A stretch of DNA of 64,000 nucleotides from Sordaria brevicollis. Its lineage: Eukaryota > Ascomycota > Sordariomycetes > Sordariales > Sordariaceae. The stretch is from the NCBI GenBank assembly GCA_033439795.1, contig JAUTDP010000006.1, positions 868,001 through 932,000 of the forward strand, given 5' to 3'. Below are positions 1 to 11,133 of the stretch, piece by piece; positions within the stretch are counted from its first letter, which is position 1; the number at the start of each line of letters is the position of its first letter. The position numbers and the translations under genes are program-made. The notes below the pieces were generated by a model that was not told the origin of the DNA, searched no databases, and saw only the letters and a list, made by a program, of their open reading frames with translations.

Positions 1-1235
1 AGCTTCTCGATGAACTCCACTGAGAGCAACTTGACCGGACCGTCCTCCGCTTCCAGCAGGAAATACGTGACCGCCTGCCTGCAGATATTGTCGATGAGCC
101 TTTCGGTGGCGATGGTGTAGTAGGCGCACAAAAGGTCGTGGATATCTTCCACCACTTCCTCTATTCCGGCTCCTGCAGAATTAGACGCAGCAGCAGCTTC
201 CACAACAGCGGCGTTAAACGCCCCGTCAGGACCGAGCGCGAACTTCTTCCTGTCAAAGTTTTGGATCAGTGTGGTTCGAAAGTTCTGTCGACCAATTCTG
301 GTGATTGCAGCTTCGAACTGGGGGCTGTTGTATGTTTGAAGAGAATGGCACTCGAGCTCCATCTTGACCAAGAAATCCTTTTGGGCCCACGCTCGCTTGT
401 ACGCCCTGAGAACCTTTGGGATGATGAGGTCTTGGACCTTGGTGCAGACCTCCTCCTGTGCGTTATTAGGGAAGACGTGCAAAAGGAGTTGACTGATGAA
501 GCGGTGGATTGTGATGATGGTTGACTTCATTAGGTAGTTGGCGTGGAGAGACCATTTTTTGGCTTGGTAGTGGAAGATTTTGGTGAAGAGTGATTCTTGC
601 GTCTATAGAAGGATTAGCCATTGTTTTTCCCCGGGTAGCTTCTTTGGTTTTAAACTCACCTCCAACTGCTTTCTCTGTTTGGGAAGCTCTGAAATGGCCG
701 TGGCAAGGTATTTCATCATCCCCTCCTCTGGTTTCGCCAAAGCGCCCACTTCTTCTTTTTCTTCTCCGTTTCCGAGTAGTTTTAAAATCTCGCTAAGTTC
801 CTCACAAGAAGCAGCCCACTCTCTCAATCGCTGCCCATTTGATATAATTTTTCCAGCAGTCGCATCAAACAATCCATCGTCGCTCTCGTTCTTGAAGTAA
901 TAGGTATGCCCTCTTTTTCGCACACCGCTTCGAAAGTGTTCGGTGAGATTGGTGATTTGGGAAATGAGCCTGTACTCGGGTCTTGCGATGAAAAGTCGAT
1001 TGGCGCCGTACCGTCCTTCTACCGCGGCAGAGGCCAGCCGCTGGAATCCTATAACTCGCTTCATCAAATATCTGCGCTGCTTCTCCGGTGTGTTTCTTGG
1101 TTTGCCCATCGCCTGACGTTCTTTCTTGCAGGCAGCCAGACACTCTTTGACTTTTGTTATCTGTCCTTGAAGGGTTTCCTGGGAATTGATGCTTGGGAGA
1201 GCCGCCCCAAGGTCGGCGAGGGTCGTACTTTCCAT
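1..1235 (-). CDS. Dynamin-family stalk and GED protein lacking the GTPase domain, partial at the window edge
   Basis: Exon 1 is 1235-660, a 57-nt intron lies at 603-659 (donor GTGAGT, branch GCTAATC, acceptor TATAG), and exon 2 runs from 602 off the left edge. The product reads like the second half of a fungal Mx/dynamin-type GTPase. The middle/stalk part has CKKERQAMG, then TPEKQRRYL and GFQRLASAAVEGRYG. The GTPase effector domain near the edge has DIHDLLCAYYTIATERLIDN. Dynamins are membrane-remodelling GTPases. Here the N-terminal G domain is missing: the first Met is followed at once by stalk sequence, and in-frame stops lie just upstream. A plausible 5' UTR intron at 1299-1348 (GTACGT...TTTCAG) suggests the short start is the real one. 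It could instead be a decayed or rearranged copy. The family is clear; the functional state is not. Confidence 0.72.
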
Positions 1236-1298
1236 TGTTTCAGGGTTTGGACGGTCTGTCTTGAAGATTTAAGAAGCTACGACGTGTTAGGGTCCTTC

Positions 1299-1348
1299 CT
1301 GAAACGAATCAAATGGGAAGAGCAAGATTCCCTGGACCGTGGACGTAC
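1299..1348 (-). other. Probable 5' UTR intron of the dynamin-like gene
   Basis: On the minus strand the donor GTACGTCC (1348) and acceptor TTTCAG (1299) bound a 50-nt stretch upstream of the Met at 1235. Splicing it would leave a leader with no coding potential for a G domain. This is inferred from splice consensus only. Confidence 0.35.
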
Positions 1349-2024
1349 CTTCTATGGCGGATTTTCTTGCTTCTATGAGATGGCGAGCAAAGGACGGGAA
1401 GAAGATTGTCGGACTTGGGGGAAAAAATCCGAGTGGATGGGCTGCTGGAAGAAGGTTTTATGTGGAAGTTGCCATGCGAGGCGCACCATTTTCTCTTCAC
1501 TGCACTTTTATTTATTTATTTTTTATTTTATGCCCATGTGAAGCACGCATCATGAACCTGGAGTGCGGCAGCTGCAGGTCAAGCAGCTATAGGTGAATGC
1601 GATCACGACCTTCCAGTTTGGTTCGCTCCATCATTCAATAAATGAAGCAGCGTGGTGCCACACTTACCTGTCGATGCATGCGCCTCGAGACATCGCAGAA
1701 TCTCATACGGGAATGAGGGATCGAAGGATTTTGGAAATAACTTCCTTGGGGAGAGACAAACTATGGATGACATGTGATAGATGAAGTACAAGCCTTAATA
1801 AAGCATTCGAATTGTTTTATGATCTCCGTGGTTAACAAACATGCAAAGGCGCACCATGATTGTAGGCGCATCGTGACCCAAACAATAACACTTCAGCAAA
1901 AATACGAATAGAACAGCAATTCGTATAACCTGCGAGGAAGGACCATAAGAAAAGAAGAATAACATAAAGATCACCAAAAAGCCGATGTGTGTGAAGAAAA
2001 GTATAAAAAAAATCGAAAAAGAAA
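1349..2024. other. Intergenic region between the dynamin-like gene and tRNA-Gly
   Basis: AT-rich sequence with short chance ORFs only. No G-domain motif (P-loop GxxxxGKS/T) of the neighbouring dynamin-like gene was found in any minus-strand frame here. Confidence 0.5.
2000..2024 (-). terminator. RNA polymerase III oligo-T terminator of tRNA-Gly
   Basis: Immediately 3' of the tRNA on the minus strand there are two T-runs: five T, then eight T after a short CGA interruption. This is the usual pol III termination signal. Confidence 0.7.
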
Positions 2025-2095
2025 TGCGCCAGCCGCGAATCGAACGCGGGGCCCATCGATGGCAACGATGGATTTTACCACTAAACCACTGGCGC
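2025..2095 (-). tRNA. tRNA-Gly (anticodon GCC)
   Basis: The minus strand folds as a 71-nt cloverleaf. The acceptor GCGCCAG pairs with CTGGCGC, with discriminator A. The D-arm/A-box is GTTTAGTGGTAAAAT. The anticodon stem CATCG/CGATG encloses loop TTGCCAT (anticodon GCC). The T-arm/B-box is CGCG-TTCGATT-CGCG. There is no intron. Runs of T just downstream on the same strand (2000-2020) fit an RNA polymerase III terminator. Confidence 0.95.
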
Positions 2096-5000
2096 TTTTT
2101 AGTGATTCATACTAAACTAAAGTTAAATCCCTACATATACGGCTACCCATAACTCATACTTGAGGCATCTTTATCAAGGACACTCAATGGTTGCTAGAGT
2201 TCCTTACCTCACTCCATCATTGAAATGGGCACTATATTGCGTCATTTTCTTTAGGGTCTTGAAATAGAAAGTTAGTTTGACCATGATCGGTGAATGAATA
2301 CTCGAAGCAGGCACAAAACAAGCTCTAGGGTCAACGCAACTACGATAGTCTTTCTCGATGTTGATGAGTCCAGATTGGACCGCCTACCACGTCCTTCTTC
2401 CAACAAAAGTGAAGCAAGTCCCGGGACAACGTCCAACATCCAAAAAAAACCTCACCAAAAACTCAGGAAAACGGCATGCGGACGTCAATGTCCGAATTAG
2501 GGTATGCTCGGAGCTCGGAAGTTTCCAGTCTTTGAACCTTTGGACGACGTGACAGTCGGTGATACACCCTTGATATTAGGGTTTGACAAAAACGGGGCCG
2601 AACCGTAACCGTTGTTTGGCGGCGGATTGTGGGGGAGCAGGGGTGCTGGTGGGTAAGTGCCGGTGCGTACTTTAAGCACAACAACATTGCATAACTGTAA
2701 AGGTTTATGTACCGCATCTTGTTTTTGAGAGGAGGGTGAAAGATCTCGCTTGGGTTTTCTTCTTGTGTGATAAGCATTTGACGCAAGGTGGTAGAGGGAC
2801 TGGATCTTTAGTAGGATGCTGGAGTTGAGTAGGAGGCAACCGCAGAGCAAAACCCGCAGCACAAAACCAACAGGGGACTGGTTGTTTCCTCGTAGATTTT
2901 CTCGAGTTGAACGGGAGGACTAGTACTGCACTTTGATGAATACTGGATACCTATGTAGAGAGGAGTTAGATCGAAGAAATGATCCCCTTTCTCAGTGAAC
3001 AGTCAAAAGAAGACCTTTTCTAGATGTCATCCTCTTGTGGCATTATTAGAGAGAAGGGAACCGACAGATCTATCACCACAACATCAGAGGCAATATAGAT
3101 CGTCATGACCAACAGCGTGATATCCCATACCGTAGCGTCATGTGAATTAAACCAGCAACCTAACCGACCGCTTATCTTTCCCTCATCTTTACACTACCAT
3201 CAGATACCTCGTTTATTGGATCGCCTGTCGTTCAGAGTTAGTTCTGCACCTATAGCTGGAGAAAGTAAGGATGATCGCGTAGAGTGTATTATGTTTTGTT
3301 GTTGGCCGCAAATCAAGCTTTGGTCTGTCACCCACTCCTAGGCTTTTTCTTCTTCTTCCTGTTGTAGTCTGCCGATCATGCTATGCTTGTCTTCTTCTCT
3401 GTTCTCTTCCTCCCCAGAGAAGTAATAACAAAGGCTTAGTTGGTAGATCCAACTTTGATCTTCCACCGGTTCTGTTTATGTTATGTCGTGTAGTGTCGTG
3501 TCATCGCTTCCTTCCTTCTGCCTCCGCGATACCAAAGCGGGTATAGAAGCGTAAGGTAAGGAAGAGGAGAAAACCCCGAGAAGGGAAAATGTGAGGAAAA
3601 TGGTATGTAAAGTTGCATACTTTGATGCTTCCCAAAGTCAATCCCGCTCAACCATTGCGATATTTTGCCGGCACGTGGGCTTCTGACATGTTAGAGTTGC
3701 AGACCGGTAGCTTTCCATTTTTGCCGATTGGACGTCAGTGCCGAAAGGGTTTCTGAGGCTTGCTTAGTTCAGGAACAGTTTGTAAAACTTTCAACGGTTG
3801 ATATCATGTGAGTTCCATTCTTGCCGTTCACTAGACTTGAGTACCGGGGAACCTCATGTTGGAGATAGATGATGAGTTGCCAGAATGCTGGTGTGGTATA
3901 TGGCATAACTTGGATTTGATGTTTCTTACCGGGTTTCCTGGCCTCCACCGGGCCTAGGAGGCAGACACAATTGTTCCGAAAGCTTCGAGTTACGATGAGT
4001 GTAGGCTTTGCAGGACAATAATTAGTCCGTGGAAAAGAAGCATAAGACGGAGCCACAACGGACATTCTGGTGGACACCGGCGGCTCCTCCGAAGCCGACT
4101 AAGCTTCGACCCTGATGATCTGCAGAGTGCGCGGTCTTCAAAGGGTCTTCGGTACCGATGTCGTGTCCGGGCCAAGTACGATCTTCCGGATGCAAGTGGA
4201 GGAGAAGAAGCAAAGCGTTTGTCACCATGAGGCATGTGGTCTGGAGAGCCCCATGATGCTGTCAAACCACTGCCGATATGTCAAGTCTGGGGTGCATCTG
4301 TGCGGGCCGCCTTGCTTCATCTCAAAGAGGAAGGTCAATGACTTTTCAATCCATCGGACTTGATATATCTCTCCAGTCCTTTGGAAGCGAGTGCTGACCG
4401 GGACTTTGGTGGCACGAGTGGTGACTGCTTCAGGATACGCGCTTGTTGTCGTGATGGAAAAGCGGTCCCTTTTCCGGGGACAAATGGCGGGGTGCATAAG
4501 ACAATTTATCGCTGCCGGGGTTGATGCACCACGTTGACCTTATGTGTTGACCATTATGCTGTCTTGCACACACAGAGAATCTCAATGTGGTTTAATGATG
4601 TCTGGGACTTCTGGTTGTCAAGGTTACTTGGCCAAACCATAAGGAGAGAGCTCATCGTCAGCTTAGTTGCAGACTCGGCCTGGACCAAACGAATGGACGA
4701 ATTTAAACCGCCATCAAGGTTGTTTCCCGTCGCGAAACTCCATGGCTGTTACCCAGAGCATGCGTAGATGGGAACTTATTTTCGGCAGTTACCGAGAAAG
4801 CTCGAGGCTATCTTGACGCATTCTCAGCCGTGTATACTGAGGACCCTGAAGGCGACCTATGTTTCTTTTGCTTGAGTCTGGTTCCTCTGACTAATAATGT
4901 CAGTTGGAATTAGGAGAACAGGCAAACAAAGTTGTAACATTAGTTTGCCTTGGCGAGACGCTGCTGCTGAGCATGGTTTCAAATGCCTTGAGCTTTGATA

Positions 5001-8000
5001 TGTGAATGCTTGGGAAGGACGCAGCATCAACAGAAGGAAATGCCGATGTTGAACCATATGCGAACAAAACTCCGTACGGTCAATGAGGTGCGTTCCACGT
5101 ACTCACTACGGCCCAAAGGAAGCGCTAGGTCTCTTTGAATGTAGCGTCGTGATGAAATGCTCAGATTGAGTGAAGTTGAGGAAACACTGACCGCGCGCTT
5201 GCGCTGTTCATGCCCAACAAAGCGTTCACACCGGATTTCTGTGTGTTTGAGGTCACGGTTACTTTTCAGCGTAAAAGAGAATCACTTACACGATCATACA
5301 GCAGGTAGGGTGAGATGTTGTTTCCCAATACGGGCGATAGAGCGGTCGAAGGTCCGAGAGAAGACGTTCTTGGACGTCCAAGGATCGGGGTTGCGGCAAC
5401 ACTTGAGCGATGTGGCGTTGGAGGGAGGTGCCTATTGGCTACCCAAATACAAGTATGGCAGGCCGCATACAGGGGTATCAAGATGGTCAGCAAATCAGGG
5501 TTGACGGTGTGACCGGCAAGAGTCTCAAGGTCGTGGTCGCGATCTGGCTTGCATGTGGAGTATCGGTCCGCCGGCCGGCCGGCCAGGGATCGCGCCACGG
5601 TGACAAGGGTCCATTCCCCCATGATCTTCGTCGTCATGTTCCAAATGGCAGTCACGGTGGTGTTGAAACGAAGAGCAGACGATAAGGCTTCCGTGGAGTC
5701 TTCCCCAGATTTGAGTTGAACGGGGCGTGGGGAAGGGGGAGACAGAGAGGTCGATGAATCCACATATTATACTTTTTGCCTGAAGACAGGCTTCGCTAGC
5801 TGTTCGGATCTCGGGGCTAACGACGTCAGGGTGCTCTGGTATCGGGTCAAAATACCAGGAAAAGAAGGTTCAAGGAATCAAGAGGGTCCAGTTTGCGTTG
5901 ACAGATGGAGCTGTCACGCTACTGTGGAGGTTGCATGTGCAAGGCGGATTTGCGGGTAGGGTAGCGTCCCAATGCCAGAGCTGTAGCCTGTAGCCTTGTG
6001 CTTCCTGCCATTTCAGGGTTGAAGAGGTACGGTTGGCGGCAGTGTCAAAGGACGGTCCGCTCAAGTGAGTCCCGAAGCTGTCGTCGACTAGAGGATGGAG
6101 GCCAGCTTCATGTCCGAAAGGTGGACGGATGCCCCCAAGGAGGGCCGCACTCCTTTCTGACCTCGAGTATGTACAGCATAAGAGTGTGGTCAATCTGACT
6201 GTCAGGCACGTCTCGAGAGTTTGGTAGATGGGCGGGCCAGACGCCACCAGCCAGATGCAACCTCACAAGATGGGCATTCTGTGACGTTGTTGCCGATGGG
6301 TGCTGCATACCTACCTCTAGGTAGCGGCTGCAACTCGGCGGCGCCCACCATGGGCAGTGGCCGTGAAACATGTATGTACATGTAGGTACGGCTGCACTGT
6401 TGGATTCTTCTTGCATGTCATCCAACTCGGCTGCTTTGGAGATGTTGGTTTCAAAAATTCCAAAGTTCACAGCTCCACGAGACGACTTTGCTTTCTCCGG
6501 CCACGTCTTTTCTCGTCTTATAAGCGACGCGGAGAGCTTGGCGAATTGGGAAGTGATATGCAACACCATTGTTCGAAGAAAACATCCGCGTGATGACGAG
6601 CGTTGTAAATAGCACGCTGATCAGTTGTCTTTAAGACGTCCAGGCCTTTTAGCGCTAGTTAGCGCCTTTTGGTTCCGAGTGTGAGCCTGCGGAGAAGAGT
6701 GCACCACCAGGACCATCCAAATGTTGAACGACTGCCGGATGGGAATGTTACCCTGTTGGTGACTGAATGGGCTTGCAGCACAGGATTCGACCACGGAAAC
6801 CTCAAGCCATCTCGCCGCTATGTCGGCCGATCTGTAGGTGGAAAGGAACAACAAAATTGATCATGGGTGTCTGATATTGACTGAATGGATACTGTATGCT
6901 TGACCTTGACCAGGACAATAAGCCCAGACAGATCCGTGATTTCAGGTTCCAAGGACAGATGGACGTTGGCGCGCGTATACACGACTCAGTCAGCCAGAGA
7001 TTTAATCTCCAGACTCCAGTGTGTAGTCATTGTTCAATGATGGGGATCCTCGTCAATGAACCAGAGGTGAAGACAGACACTCAAGAGAGAGCAGCTGTAA
7101 GTCGAAATTGAGAGGTGGCGCTGTCCGGCGATGTTTGATGCAAGACGATATTAAAGAACAGAGATGGGCTTCTGCTTTTGTCCAGCACCTCGCCATCCCA
7201 TAGATTGAGGTGGTGTTGTCTTGATTTCGAAGGAAGATACGTCGTGACCTCAGCTGTCCAGAACTTCAGTACAGTATAGAGGTATCCAGCGGATGGAAAG
7301 ACAGGCACGGCCTGTTCTGGGCCCTTGGTGTAGAAGTGGAATGCTAGAGCCTTCAATGTGGAGATCATGCCTCTACCATGACCTCTAAAAAGCGAAACCG
7401 AACATCAGGAGACGAACAGGAAAATAATGAGCCAGAGTGACTGTGGCCAGACTTTGTTCAGTATAAGCATTGATGTCGTGGATACCTCTGGACCGAGTTA
7501 CATATGATGACTCGAAAGGTGATGTTTCGATGGAGGAGTTGGTGAGGCCGTGGTGGTTTCTTTTGATGTTGCTGAATTCGACACGAGACATGTTTCCTGC
7601 CCCAGGAGAGAGTGCCGAACAGCCAGCTGAAACCTGAAGAATTGGCTGGCCCCGTTTCCACCACCTTGCTGTTGTCTTCGGCCGCTAGCAAGGTCGCGCA
7701 CCATCGTCATCGCGAAGTAAGAAGGCAGGGGAAGGAGCGCTCCATGTTGGAAGTTGCTGTCGTTGACTCGTTGTCACCACTCGGAAAGACATGACCTACA
7801 AAAATTTTGAGGTGGCTCCCGCCAAGTTGTCCCGGGTGGATACTTGTGGATACCCCGCGATACTTAACCGGATCGCCTTCCATTGGCTGGGTGCTCCAGC
7901 CTTTTCTTCACCCACAGTTTTCCCCGAGCCTTCCCCCAATGTTCTCCTCGATTTGCCCGCAGTTCCCCATCCCACGATTTCCGTGACCCCAGAAAACTCC

Positions 8001-11000
8001 AGAAAACCCGAAAAACGCGCCATGGAGACTTTTCCACCGAAAACGTCTTTTTGCTCCACCGCCCATCACGAGGAGATGAGGACATTGTCTAATTGACAAC
8101 GTCCAACTCGACACCACCAAAAAAAATATCACCTCTCAACTGTCAGGTTTGGTTCCCGCGAGTGCGGGTGTGCATCATCACCAAACTCTCCCTCTGACTG
8201 CTACCCTCCATCACAAAAAAACAAGGACAATTGACATTCTGACCCTAGCATCGCACTGTACCGCATTGCCGCAACCAATGCATCCAGCGACTTGCCTAGT
8301 CGGGAGCTGGGCGAGACGAGAGCTGGCCCAGTTCCCACCCATCCGGGTCATGTTCTATGGCTTGTCCGCTCTCGCGCTCGGGGCACCGTCTCTTTAGCAC
8401 GCCTGCACGCCAGCAAGTCCGGGGTCAGAGAAGCTTCCACTTCCAACAATCCAACCACACAGCGGGCGCCCCAGCACAATGGTGGATATCGTCAAAAGAC
8501 ACCACTGCCGGTCATATTGGAAGAACGACTTCTGTGTGGACACTGGCAGCCCGAACGCCTCCATTCTTCTCCACTAAACCCACATGTTGTCCCGGAGTGG
8601 CCCGACTGAAAAACATGGAGTAAGCGACAGGCTACAAGCGGGCTACAAGCGGGCTACAGGTACCGTACCTCGACACCTCCGCTTTTCCCTTCCCCTCCCC
8701 AGAGTCGGAATGGGCGATCGCAATGGCCAGAGTCTGGCTGCTCTTCACCACCATAACAGCAGACACATATACCTACAAGCAGTGTACGGCGACTGCGGAC
8801 AGCCCCTACAAAGTGAACAATGCATAGAGAGGCCCGTGACAAGGTACCCTAGAGGTACGCTTGGAGGTTGCAGGGCAGGAGGGCGGAATCGATCTGAATG
8901 GTCAACTCCATCTCCTTATGTTCGCAAGACCACCAATTCCGCGCTCGCAACCAAACCCCCTACAAGTTGGTGCCGAGCCAGAAAGTGGAAGGGGAGCACT
9001 GCTGGAGAGGGGCCGGTAGCGCTTGAGCGGCAGGGGGTTACAGTGCCCATTGTACCATTCCGCAGTAACGCCATCGATTTGGCCGCCAGCTGACGGTCTT
9101 TTTTGTTCTCGATTTCTCCTCGCTTCTGGGTGCCTAGTCAAGTGATTGGGAAGCGAGTTCTCTTGCTGGGACTTTTGTGAAGAGACGAGTGTTCATCATG
9201 GTCAAGACAATGAATGCCCTGAGGAGAAGAATGCGGAGAAGAGAGAACGAGAGGCAATGGTGAGGAAATTACCAATCAGTAGGCCCTGTCGTCCCCAAAT
9301 CCTGCCATCCTTCAGTGCCATGACATCCGCAGTACCAATAGTGACCGGCCAGCCACCGAGTCGCTGTTGTTTCAACCTTACCACCACTTCTCCAATCCTC
9401 CCATTTCGTCCAATATTCAGACCAGACCATCCTCGAGGTTCATCCCAAGTCTTTGACATGCTATACTCCAGGATGGCACAGTCCAGTGGGTGTTGATGTG
9501 ATAGTGTCCGCAGAGATCAAAGATCAAAGAGAGAGTCAGACAGTGTCAGACATGTCATCCAGTGTGCTTTCCTATGGCGAGCATCACCGGCACTTCGATT
9601 CCTCAACACCGTAGGTTGTTCGCCCCTTATACTGGCAGTTGAATCACCAATCCGTTGCATTTTCCTTCTTGTTAGTGGCTTGGGTTGGGCAATGGTTTGC
9701 TGTAGATACACCGATCTTTGTGGTTCTTCTGGGGGCGGCCACCCATCACTACCACCATGTTGCAGACTCGCAAGACTCTTCTTCTCCACACGAAACCGCT
9801 ACCCCAGGATCCCTGCCAATAGGCCAACCCCGTTCTGGGAGTGCTCCGCTGTCTTGAGGGAAGCAGGTCCATATATCACCAAGTGAACCCTGAACCACCG
9901 GCTTCCACTTTCCTAGAAGGAATTGCGCCAGAAATCCGCCGTCATTTTTTTTTTCGCTCTTCCAGTCTTTCCAACCAACTTACCTAGCCAGCGCTACATC
10001 CTCTCCTGCGCTTGATACAGACTCACCACTCTCCAGCCGTTGCTCACGTCCACCCCAGGCTTCTCCCGTCCCGCCGCTCTGTATATTGCCCTCGCAATAT
10101 AATCTCGTTACCTTCGTATATTGTCTCTGGCCCAGAAAGGAGGCGCGCTCGCCAATTGGATCTGGTCTGGTCAGTGGTTGTTGACCTCGCCATCGACCTC
10201 ATGTTGTATATGCACGCCAAGCATACATAGACTCTCGCCCAAAGTGCAACCAAGAAGCAGGAACCGCTCCAAAGAAAAATTACCGACGTGTTGCCCTGTT
10301 CAAATCCGGTCTCCTTTAGCCCTTTTGGCATCCTCTGCTTCCTCCGGCCCCTCTCTACCACTATACGGCATATAGTTGGAGGCTGAAGATTCAGACAGTC
10401 ACCCGGTCCCGAACACAACCACGAGGGACGACATCTGCAAGACTGTCGACGACCATCACAACCAAACCTTCACTCCTAACTGACGGGCTCGGGAGAGCAA
10501 GAACACCACTCCCCAGCCCAGGAATCTTCCGGCCGTCCTGTCTCGAACCACGTTCTGCGCCATGTACGTTCACACACCCTCTTCTCTGCGTACCACCTCC
10601 ATCATCATCACGACCACGTTCTCAACGGGGGCCCGTTTTGATCCCGTCTGCTTACCCCTGCTTCGGGCCCGCCACCTGGTCAACTTCTCTTATACCTAAA
10701 CCCCGCGAGGTCGTACTGGCTCTGCTTCCTTCGTGCAGATAGACTGTACCGACCTTGTTCACACCCGTGTTGATCTCTCCGCATCGTGGTGCCCCCTTCT
10801 GCTACCTAACTCGCGCTCCTATCCCGTCCCTGGGCCTCCCCACATTGAAATCTAGTCCCCCCCTGTGAGACTACTGCTGACCAGTCCGGTTCCCGCCCGG
10901 CAGACTCATCAAGCTTTTGCGCCAAGGGCTAGAATATAGATAGCGCTCACCTCCCCATCCTCGCCGACGACACTCTTGCTTGTCACCTCTGGATACGCCT

Positions 11001-11133
11001 GGTACAATACGGAACTTCAACCAACTGCTTGCTCTCGCTCGAAGCATCCGTCTCTACTCCAACGGCTCAAAGGCCGCACGCCATTTATACCCCTATTTCC
11101 ATACCCAACATCGACGCTACACACTCGGTCAAG
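2096..11133. other. Long gene-poor interval upstream of the xylanase regulator gene
   Basis: About 9 kb in which every open frame is short, out of line with its neighbours and unrecognisable. The longest are minus 5266-5763 (165 aa), minus 6108-6569 (153 aa) and plus 8584-9093 (169 aa). From about 9.6 kb onward the plus strand becomes C/T-rich, typical of promoters and long 5' leaders in filamentous fungi. The last kilobase or more probably belongs to the promoter and leader of the gene starting at 11134. No tRNA, repeat family or transposon was recognised. Confidence 0.5.
8630..8659 (+). repeat. 11-bp tandem repeat
   Basis: The unit GGCTACAAGCG occurs twice exactly, followed by a partial third copy (GGCTACAG). 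It is a small local duplication with no evident role. Confidence 0.8.

Noticed and set aside
5266..6569. Minus-strand ORFs of 125-165 codons
   Set aside because: No recognisable motif, no consistent exon chain, and lengths within reach of chance.
8584..9093. Plus-strand ORF of 169 codons
   Set aside because: No family resemblance, and it includes the 11-bp tandem repeat in its first part; probably chance.
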